Assembly (NCBI GenBank): GCA_021808185.1 | Contig: JAKBCB010000284.1 | Span: 1 to 5,388, forward strand | Origin: Pseudomonadota bacterium | GTDB lineage: Bacteria > Pseudomonadota > Alphaproteobacteria > Acetobacterales > Acetobacteraceae | Reading direction: 5' to 3' | Length of the DNA stretch: 5,388 nucleotides | In this document: in pieces, positions 1 through 4,467 of the stretch | How the letters are laid out: each line of letters opens with the position of its first letter | Numbering within the stretch: the first letter of the stretch is position 1 | Made by a program: the position numbers and the translations under genes | Notes under the pieces: generated by a model | Database searches by the model: none | Told to the model about the DNA's origin: nothing | What the model saw: only the letters and a program-made list of their open reading frames with translations

Positions 1-439
1 GCACGCCGGCCTTCTTCGCGGCCTCAAGCTGCGGCGCGATGGTCTTCGGATCGATGCCGGAGATCAGGTCGATGACGGCGAACTTATTGCGCATGGCGTA
101 TTCGACGCCCTGCACCCACTGGCTCGGCTGGCCCTGGTTCTGCCATTCCTGCACGGTCAGGCCGATGGTTGCGCCGACGCGGGTCTCGCGGTCGATGATG
201 CCCTTCAAGAAGGGATTGGCGCTGGAATTCGGGATCGACAACTGCTTCTTGCCGGCGGCGCAGCTTTTAATGTCGAACGCCGGTCCGGGCGCCTTGAACA
301 CCGGCGCCTCGCGATAGGTCGCGAGCTTGGCGGTGGCCGCGGCCAGCCCATCGGCTGCCGCGTCGGCGAAGGCGGCCGAGCCGAACCCTACCAGGCCGGC
401 AGCCGCCAGAATCGCGCGCATTGCTGTTGTCAGCGTCAC
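1..439 (-). CDS. Sugar ABC transporter periplasmic substrate-binding protein (N-terminal part, runs off window)
   Basis: The first 146 residues are present; the C-terminus lies beyond the left edge. The protein starts with a Sec signal peptide: a short N-region with Arg8, a hydrophobic core at residues 9-24 and a likely cleavage site AFA|DA after residue 25. After a linker, residues 64-146 look like the first lobe of a type-1 periplasmic binding protein (LSIPNSSANPFLKG strand and helix, then a VIDLISGIDPKT segment followed by LEAAKKAGV). Such proteins capture a sugar in the periplasm and deliver it to an ABC permease. The GTG at 439 is chosen because AGGAGG sits 5 bases upstream; the in-frame ATG at 421 has no such site. 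The gene is divergent from a LacI-type repressor, with an operator-like palindrome between them, so it probably opens a repressor-controlled sugar uptake operon. The ligand cannot be told from this fragment. Confidence 0.85.
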   Translation of the reverse strand, partial: MTLTTAMRAILAAAGLVGFGSAAFADAAADGLAAATAKLATYREAPVFKAPGPAFDIKSCAAGKKQLSIPNSSANPFLKGIIDRETRVGATIGLTVQEWQNQGQPSQWVQGVEYAMRNKFAVIDLISGIDPKTIAPQLEAAKKAGV

Positions 440-444
440 GTTTC

Positions 445-450
445 CCTCCT
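445..450 (-). promoter_or_regulatory. Shine-Dalgarno AGGAGG of the sugar-binding protein gene
   Basis: A perfect AGGAGG lies 5 bases before the GTG at 439 and 23 bases before the alternative ATG, so it decides the start. The surrounding initiation region is nearly identical to that of the hibernation-factor gene at 2795. Confidence 0.8.
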
Positions 451-488
451 GTCTTGGCCCACGACCGGTTCGCCCGGTCGCCGCGCTT

Positions 489-502
489 TGCATACGTATG
501 CA
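489..502. promoter_or_regulatory. LacI-family operator, perfect palindrome TGCATACGTATGCA
   Basis: The 14 bases are a perfect inverted repeat with CG at the centre, the usual architecture of LacI-family operators, where the hinge-helix leucine inserts at the central CG step. It lies between the divergent sugar-binding protein and LacI-type regulator genes. Relative to the predicted minus-strand promoter it covers about -6 to +8, a position that would block initiation. It is also 88 bases upstream of the repressor start, so autoregulation is possible. The match to this particular repressor is inferred from location. Confidence 0.8.
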
Positions 503-531
503 GATTTTCATGCACTACCCCGCTCTGTCAA
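503..531 (-). promoter_or_regulatory. Predicted sigma-70 promoter of the sugar-binding protein gene
   Basis: The minus strand carries a consensus -35 TTGACA at 531-526. A 17-base spacer leads to a weak -10 AAAATC at 508-503. The predicted start, near 496, lies inside the palindromic operator, which strengthens the reading. The -35 is the convincing part; the -10 matches TATAAT at only three positions. Confidence 0.55.
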
Positions 532-590
532 TTCGGAGTTTGTCCGGATATGAAAAAACCTACCCACTGGATCGGAACGGCGTCAGACCC

Positions 591-1622
591 ATGATGAAAA
601 GCAGGCGGCGCGCCACCTCCTTCGATGTCGCGGCACTCGCCGGCGTGTCGCAATCGGCGGTGTCACGCGCGTTCAGTCCCCAATCCAGTATTGCCGCCGA
701 TACCCGCGCCCGCGTGCTGGACGCGGCGCGCAAGCTCGACTACGTCCCGAACCGGATCGCCAGCAGCCTGACCACACGGCGCACCAACATTGTCGCGGTG
801 ATCGTCGGCGACATGGCCAATCCGTTCTATGTCCAGGCGCTGCATTGCATCGGCCGCTCGCTACAGGCGCAGGGGCGGCAGGTGTTGCTGTTCACCTTGG
901 ACCGCGACGCCTCCGCCGACGACGTGATGCGCCGCGTGCTGCAATATCAGGTCGATGGCGTGGTACTGACCTCGGCGCGCCTGTCGATGCGCATGACCGG
1001 CCGCAGCCTCGACCGCGGCGTGCCGATCGTGTTGTTCAACCGCTACATTCCCGGCCACGACGCCGCCTGCGTGCGCTGCGACAACGTGCATGGCGGCGGG
1101 CTGATCGCCTCGGCCCTGCTCGCGGCCGGCGGGCGCCGCTTCGCGATGATCACCGGCGATCCGGGGGCCACCACCAGCCAGGACCGCGTGCGCGGCTTCG
1201 TCACGCATCTGGCCCAGGCCGGGGTGGCGCCCGAAGATATCGCGGAGGCGTGCGGCCACTCGACCTACGAGGGCGCCGCCGCGGCCGCGCTGGCGCTGTT
1301 CGACCGGCCGCGCCGGGACTGGCCGGATGCGCTGTTCTGCATCAACGACATCATGGCGCTGGGCGCGATGGACGTGCTGCGCGCGCGCCTCGGCATCGCC
1401 ATCCCGGACGCGCTTCAGGTGGCCGGGTTCGACGACATTCCCCAGGCCGCGCATCTGTCCTATCGCCTGACGACCGTTGCCCAACCCGTCGATGCGATGG
1501 TCGCGGAGGCACTGGCGCTGCTGCACCTCGACGGTCCCGCGCGGCATATCGAGCGCGCGATCGACCGCGCGCTGCCCGGCCATCTGGTTGTCCGCGCGAC
1601 GCTACGCCCGCCGGGCGGATAG
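591..1622 (+). CDS. LacI-family transcriptional repressor
   Basis: This 343-residue protein has the normal length and order of the LacI/GalR family. Residues 10-28 form the helix-turn-helix (FDVAALAGVSQSAVSRAF), with Q21-S22-A23 and R26 on the recognition helix. Residues 53-62 (PNRIASSLTT) form the hinge helix with the minor-groove Leu60. A periplasmic-binding-protein-like effector domain follows, starting at NIVAVIVGDMANPFY (66-80). The late family motifs CINDIMALGAMDVLR (Asn252, Asp253) and VAGFDDIPQA (Asp281, Asp282) are intact. The frame is open upstream to 327, but that stretch runs through the operator and the divergent gene, so ATG 591 (or 594), just before the basic arm and helix-turn-helix, is preferred; its Shine-Dalgarno is weak. 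It lies divergent to a sugar-binding protein gene and probably represses that transporter operon, released by a sugar or sugar phosphate. The effector is unknown. Confidence 0.93.
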   Translation: MMKSRRRATSFDVAALAGVSQSAVSRAFSPQSSIAADTRARVLDAARKLDYVPNRIASSLTTRRTNIVAVIVGDMANPFYVQALHCIGRSLQAQGRQVLLFTLDRDASADDVMRRVLQYQVDGVVLTSARLSMRMTGRSLDRGVPIVLFNRYIPGHDAACVRCDNVHGGGLIASALLAAGGRRFAMITGDPGATTSQDRVRGFVTHLAQAGVAPEDIAEACGHSTYEGAAAAALALFDRPRRDWPDALFCINDIMALGAMDVLRARLGIAIPDALQVAGFDDIPQAAHLSYRLTTVAQPVDAMVAEALALLHLDGPARHIERAIDRALPGHLVVRATLRPPGG

Positions 1623-1654
1623 CCACGCGAAATCCCCAGCGCCCTGGCGCGCGG

Positions 1655-2170
1655 TCAGCCGAGCGGATAGTCGCCACCGCGCAGCAATGACGGCTCTTCC
1701 TCACTCAGGATGTGGGGCCATTGCACGAGGGCATGAACGATATCGGCTCGGCTGACGATGCCGATAATCTTGCCGCCTTCCACCACCGGAACCCGCTTGA
1801 TGCGATGTTGCAGCAGCAAAGCGGCGATATCATCGACGCCGGCCTCCTTCGTGACGGTGATCACCGGCGTCGTCATCAGGTCGCGCGCGTGCCGGTGATC
1901 CGATTGGACATACGCGACCAATGCCCGCGCCGGCTGATCCCCGTCGGCCAGCAGATGCAGCCACCACGATCGCCGAAATCCGTGCTGCTGGCCGAACGGG
2001 CGCAGCAGATCGCCCTCGCTGATCATCCCGATCGGCGTTCCGTCTTCGTCACAGACGGGCAGTGCGCTGATGTCGTTCGCGGCCATGACCCTGGCCACAT
2101 CCGCGACCGTGTCATCCGCCCGGGCGCTGACAATGTGCCGCGACATCACGCTGGACGCATTGACCGCCAT
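1655..2170 (-). CDS. Two-CBS-domain protein (adenine-nucleotide sensor type)
   Basis: The 171 residues hold a CBS pair: CBS1 at about 7-58 and CBS2 at about 96-150. Both have the ribose/phosphate-contacting pattern G-h-h-S-x-x-D (GMISEGDLL at 48-56 and GIVSRADIV at 137-145). CBS pairs bind AMP, ATP or related adenosyl ligands and report energy state. The linker has the RRSWWLHLLAD segment (66-76) common in a proteobacterial subgroup that, as I recall it, often ends in a BON domain; here the protein stops about 20 residues after CBS2, so no BON domain is present. No signal peptide or membrane segment is visible. The start is firm because a full TAAGGAGG lies 7 bases upstream. The gene follows the hibernation-factor gene by 67 bases on the same strand and is probably co-transcribed. 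It converges with the LacI gene across 32 bases. Its partner is unknown. Confidence 0.93.
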   Translation of the reverse strand: MAVNASSVMSRHIVSARADDTVADVARVMAANDISALPVCDEDGTPIGMISEGDLLRPFGQQHGFRRSWWLHLLADGDQPARALVAYVQSDHRHARDLMTTPVITVTKEAGVDDIAALLLQHRIKRVPVVEGGKIIGIVSRADIVHALVQWPHILSEEEPSLLRGGDYPLG

Positions 2171-2177
2171 GACCGGT

Positions 2178-2185
2178 CCTCCTTA
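2178..2185 (-). promoter_or_regulatory. Full-length Shine-Dalgarno TAAGGAGG of the CBS gene
   Basis: Eight bases are fully complementary to the 16S anti-Shine-Dalgarno, 7 bases before the ATG. It is the strongest ribosome site in the window. It suggests the second gene of the leftward pair is translated efficiently in its own right rather than by coupling across the 67-base gap. Confidence 0.85.
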
Positions 2186-2187
2186 TC

Positions 2188-2201
2188 GCCCGCCTCCGGG
2201 C
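2188..2201 (-). other. Small intercistronic hairpin before the CBS gene
   Basis: Read on the minus strand, GCCCG-GAGG-CGGGC can form a 5-bp GC stem with a 4-base loop, ending two bases before the TAAGGAGG. There is no U-tract, so it is not an intrinsic terminator. It could protect a processed 3' or 5' end or tune access to the ribosome site. In GC-rich DNA such a short stem may be chance. Confidence 0.3.
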
Positions 2202-2237
2202 ATCCGCGTGCTTGACACTCGCGGCCATTGCAGACTC

Positions 2238-2795
2238 TCACTCCGGCAGGGGCACGACCGTGCTGGCCTGCGGCCCCTTGTCTCCAGGTTCAGGGCTGAG
2301 GACAAAGCGTACCCGGTGACCGACACGCAGGCGATCGAACCCGCCATCGACCACGCTGTTGCGATGCACGTAGATCTCGTCGCCGGAGTCCGTGACCAGG
2401 AACGCATAGCCCTGGTCGGAAATGATGCTGGAGATGCGCCCCATCTGCGCCGCCTCGTGCGCCTTCACGTCACCGCGCGCCCGGCGGACATGATCCTCGA
2501 ACTGGCGCCGTGCGGCGTCGAAAGCGTCGCGGATCGCCACATGGCAATCTTCGTGGGCATGATGCGCGGCGGGCTCGCGGCCGACGGCGATCTCTCGTCC
2601 GGGAACGGTTATGTCGATGCTGATATGGAACAGCTTGCCGTGCCGGTGACGCCGGTGATCTTCATCGACCACCGCATGGCAGGCGATGATGCGAGGATAG
2701 AATCGTTCGAGATCCGCCGCTCGCTCCCGGATCTGTTGCTCGACGGCGTCGGAAGGCTCCATGTGGCGGAACGTGACCTGAACTGGAACCGACAA
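2238..2795 (-). CDS. Ribosome hibernation factor (HPF/RaiA type) fused to a cold-shock-like domain
   Basis: The 185 residues hold an S30AE (HPF/RaiA) domain at about 5-112 and a cold-shock-like OB domain at about 117-183. HPF-type proteins bind the 30S decoding region and hold ribosomes inactive in starvation or low energy. In the second domain RNP1 reads QGYAFL (128-133) where CspA has KGFGFI. RNP2 reads IYVHRNSV (141-148) where CspA has VFVHFSAI, so aromatic and His contacts are largely kept. Two His-rich stretches (HRRHRHGKLFH, 47-57; HHAHEDCH, 78-85) sit in the S30AE part. TTG 2795 is chosen because AGGAGA lies 5 bases upstream and the first beta-strand (VPVQVTF) begins at once; ATG at Met12 would delete that strand. 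An upstream in-frame ATG at 2951 would add about 52 residues of no domain character. It is first of a leftward pair with the CBS gene and is preceded by an FNR/FixK-type promoter. Confidence 0.92.
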   Translation of the reverse strand: MSVPVQVTFRHMEPSDAVEQQIRERAADLERFYPRIIACHAVVDEDHRRHRHGKLFHISIDITVPGREIAVGREPAAHHAHEDCHVAIRDAFDAARRQFEDHVRRARGDVKAHEAAQMGRISSIISDQGYAFLVTDSGDEIYVHRNSVVDGGFDRLRVGHRVRFVLSPEPGDKGPQASTVVPLPE

Positions 2796-2800
2796 GTTTC

Positions 2801-2806
2801 TCTCCT
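2801..2806 (-). promoter_or_regulatory. Shine-Dalgarno AGGAGA deciding the TTG start of the hibernation factor
   Basis: AGGAGA lies 5 bases before the TTG at 2795. No comparable site precedes the upstream in-frame ATG at 2951, and the next ATG downstream is inside the first domain. Confidence 0.75.
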
Positions 2807-2943
2807 GTCTTTCGATGCAGGGGGCTTCGCGCGAGGGCCTTTGCGCACGACGCCGATCTGCCCCTGCCAGCCTTCCTTCGGAACCTGGAGCGCCGTGTCT
2901 GCCCGGGGTGTCCAGGATGGCTGCTTCGTGTCTCGCCTCACAT

Positions 2944-2961
2944 GCGGGCATTGCGGCCCGC
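2944..2961 (-). other. Hairpin near the predicted 5' end of the hibernation-factor mRNA
   Basis: On the minus strand GCGGGC-CGCAAT-GCCCGC forms a 6-bp all-GC stem with a 6-base loop. It begins about 10 bases after the predicted transcription start near 2971. A stem this close to a 5' end commonly slows mRNA decay. It has no U-tract and is not a terminator. The function is inferred. Confidence 0.4.
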
Positions 2962-2977
2962 CTTCGCGATCTCGTGT

Positions 2978-2983
2978 ACGCTA
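2978..2983 (-). promoter_or_regulatory. -10 element TAGCGT of the leftward FNR/FixK-type promoter
   Basis: TAGCGT keeps the key T1, A2 and T6 of TATAAT. It lies exactly 22 bases downstream of the 3006-3019 site read leftward. That places the predicted start near 2971 and the site at -41.5, as in class II FNR promoters. It would transcribe the hibernation factor and the CBS protein. Confidence 0.55.
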
Positions 2984-3005
2984 CTCTTTCATGGCCACGC
3001 CGTGA

Positions 3006-3019
3006 TTGATCCACGTCAA
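3006..3019. promoter_or_regulatory. FNR/FixK-type binding site 1, TTGATCCACGTCAA
   Basis: The two half-sites TTGAT and GTCAA around a 4-base spacer fit the TTGAY-N4-RTCAA consensus of the FNR/FixK/Anr branch of the CRP family. These regulators activate genes at low oxygen or in response to related signals. The site lies in a divergent promoter region and is correctly spaced from a leftward -10. Confidence 0.75.
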
Positions 3020-3029
3020 GGTCATGACC
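3020..3029. repeat. Perfect 10-bp palindrome GGTCATGACC
   Basis: This inverted repeat abuts FNR/FixK-type site 1 on its right. It could be a second regulator's half-sites, but it has no central CG and matches no operator I recognise. A chance origin is possible. Confidence 0.25.
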
Positions 3030-3081
3030 GCGGCTTTTCCAGGGCATTCCGACGTGACCCGCACCGAACGCCCGCGCGGTA

Positions 3082-3095
3082 TTGACGAGGATCAA
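3082..3095. promoter_or_regulatory. FNR/FixK-type binding site 2, TTGACGAGGATCAA
   Basis: TTGAC and ATCAA half-sites with a 4-base spacer fit TTGAY-N4-RTCAA fully. Its centre is 76 bp from that of site 1. Read rightward it is 22 bases from CATTCT, the class II arrangement. Its internal GAGGA could alternatively serve as a Shine-Dalgarno for a GTG at 3097; both roles cannot hold for the same transcript. Confidence 0.7.
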
Positions 3096-3117
3096 GGTGA
3101 CATCGGCGTTTGCCGCG

Positions 3118-3123
3118 CATTCT
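3118..3123 (+). promoter_or_regulatory. -10 element CATTCT of the rightward FNR/FixK-type promoter
   Basis: CATTCT matches TATAAT at A2, T3 and T6 and lies exactly 22 bases after site 2. The predicted transcription start is 3130, the A of the pncB ATG. The hexamer is weak by itself; the spacing carries the case. Confidence 0.45.
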
Positions 3124-3129
3124 TCGACG

Positions 3130-4467
3130 ATGTTGGAATGCAGCCCGCTGTTGACCGACCTCTACGAGCTTTCGATGCTCGAGGCCTACGCGGCGGACGG
3201 CATGGCCGAGACGGCGGTGTTCGAGCTGTTCTTCCGCAAACTGCCCCCGCAGCGCGGATTCCTGATGGCCGCCGGGCTCGAACAGGCGGTGGCGTTTCTT
3301 GAGGCCGTGCATTTCTCGGCGGACGATCTGCAATGGCTGCGGGCGTCGGGGCGGTTTGCGCCGGGCTTCGTCGATCGCCTCGCGGATTTCCGGTTCACCG
3401 GCGACGTCGATGCCATGCCGGAGGGCACCGTGTTCTTCCCGGACGAGCCGGTGCTGCGCGTGACGGCCCCGCTGCCCCAGGCGCAACTGGTGGAGACGCG
3501 GCTGATAAATCTGGTGCATTTCCAGACGGTCATCGCCTCCAAGGCCGCGCGGATGGTGCTGGCGGCACCGGGTCGGCAACTGGTGGATTTCGGTCTGCGG
3601 CGCGCCCACGGCGCCGAGGCGGGGCTGCTGGCCGCGCGTGCCAGCTATCTGGCGGGTTTCGACGGCACCGCGACCGTCCTGGCCGGCCGCGCCTTCGGCA
3701 TCCCAGTGGTGGGCACCATGGCGCACTCCTTCGTCCAGGCCTACGACCATGAGGCCACCGCGTTCGAGCATTTCGCGCGCACGCGGCCCGATGCGCTCAC
3801 GTTGCTGATCGACACCTACGACACCGAGCGTGGCGCCGCCGTGGTCGCGGCCCTGGCACCGCGTCTTGCCGCCGAGGGCATCGCCATCGCGGCGGTGCGG
3901 CTGGACAGCGGCGATCTGGCCAAGCATGCCCATGCGGTGCGCGCGATCCTCGACGCGGCGGGCTGGCCGTCGATCCGGATCTTCGCCAGCGGTGGCCTGG
4001 ACGAGCACAGCCTGCAACATCTGGCCGGCGCGCCCATCGATGGCTTCGGCGTCGGTACCAGCCTGACCGCGGCGTCCGACGCGCCGGCGCTGGATTGTGC
4101 CTACAAGCTGCAGGAATACGCCGGCCGCGCGCGCCGCAAGCGCAGCGAAGGCAAGGCCACCTGGCCCGGTCGCAAGCAGGTGTACCGCTCCTGCCACGCC
4201 GACGGCACGATTGCCCGCGACGTGGTCGCGCTGCTCGACGAGCGCGTTGACGGCGAACCGTTGCTGCGCCCCGCGATGCGCCATGGCCGTCGGGTTGACG
4301 GGTTTCCCGGGCTTGCGGACGCGCGGGCGCGGGCGGCGCGGGCCTTGGCGCGGCTGCCCGGCCCGTTGCGGCGGCTACAGCCGGCGAGCGTGCCGGTCGA
4401 GATCAGTGCCGGGATTCGCGCGATGGCGGAGCAGGTGGATCGCGCGCTGGCGGATCGCGGCGCGTGA
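3130..4467 (+). CDS. pncB: Nicotinate phosphoribosyltransferase
   Basis: This cytoplasmic enzyme (EC 6.3.4.21) makes nicotinate mononucleotide from nicotinate and PRPP with ATP hydrolysis, the entry step of Preiss-Handler NAD salvage. The 445 residues match the family's usual length. The N-terminus LLTDLYELSML (7-17) is characteristic. Further motifs are VDFGLRRAHGAEAG, GTMAHSFVQAY with His199 (the residue position expected to be phosphorylated in this family), DTYDTERG (from 228), RLDSGDL (257-263), IFASGGLD and the phosphate-binding GFGVGT (305-310). ATG 3130 is chosen because homologues, as remembered, begin just before LLTDLY and because it coincides with the predicted transcription start. 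It has no Shine-Dalgarno. GTG 3097, with GAGGA 5 bases upstream, would add 11 residues and is the main alternative. It is first of a rightward pair, overlapping the kinase gene by 4 bases. Confidence 0.95.
   Translation: MLECSPLLTDLYELSMLEAYAADGMAETAVFELFFRKLPPQRGFLMAAGLEQAVAFLEAVHFSADDLQWLRASGRFAPGFVDRLADFRFTGDVDAMPEGTVFFPDEPVLRVTAPLPQAQLVETRLINLVHFQTVIASKAARMVLAAPGRQLVDFGLRRAHGAEAGLLAARASYLAGFDGTATVLAGRAFGIPVVGTMAHSFVQAYDHEATAFEHFARTRPDALTLLIDTYDTERGAAVVAALAPRLAAEGIAIAAVRLDSGDLAKHAHAVRAILDAAGWPSIRIFASGGLDEHSLQHLAGAPIDGFGVGTSLTAASDAPALDCAYKLQEYAGRARRKRSEGKATWPGRKQVYRSCHADGTIARDVVALLDERVDGEPLLRPAMRHGRRVDGFPGLADARARAARALARLPGPLRRLQPASVPVEISAGIRAMAEQVDRALADRGA

Larger units (their letters stand above)
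2796..3129. other. 334-base divergent regulatory region between the hibernation-factor gene and pncB
   Basis: No protein-coding gene is supported here; frames open across it read as low-complexity Arg/Ala-rich translations. The region holds two FNR/FixK-type sites, each with a matched -10 element pointing to a different arm. It also holds a 10-bp palindrome and a stable hairpin in what would be a 175-base leader of the hibernation-factor mRNA. The rest of the leader shows no recognisable riboswitch. Confidence 0.75.

Noticed and set aside
549..554. TATGAA as the -10 of a promoter for the LacI-type gene
   Set aside because: The hexamer 17 bases upstream (TGTCAA) is not a credible -35. The repressor's own promoter cannot be placed with confidence.
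553..558. T-tract on the minus strand (TTTTTT) as an intrinsic terminator
   Set aside because: No stem precedes it and no leftward gene lies upstream. At most it is an AT-rich element upstream of the TTGACA promoter.
327..590. N-terminal extension of the LacI-type regulator by 88 residues
   Set aside because: The frame is open, but it crosses the operator, the predicted promoter and the start of the divergent gene. The translation is low-complexity and precedes a normal helix-turn-helix N-terminus.
1639..1650. Inverted repeat GCGCCCTGGCGC in the convergent gap between the LacI and CBS genes, as a bidirectional terminator
   Set aside because: The loop is only 2 bases (4 bp of stem if the loop is widened) and there is no T-tract on either strand. 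Such repeats are common in GC-rich DNA.
2609..2941. Minus-strand 110-residue frame overlapping the hibernation-factor gene
   Set aside because: It is a different frame over a well-supported S30AE domain, Ser/Arg-rich and without domain character.
3022..4284. 420-residue minus-strand frame antisense to pncB
   Set aside because: It is an antisense shadow caused by high GC content. The plus strand carries a complete set of nicotinate phosphoribosyltransferase motifs.
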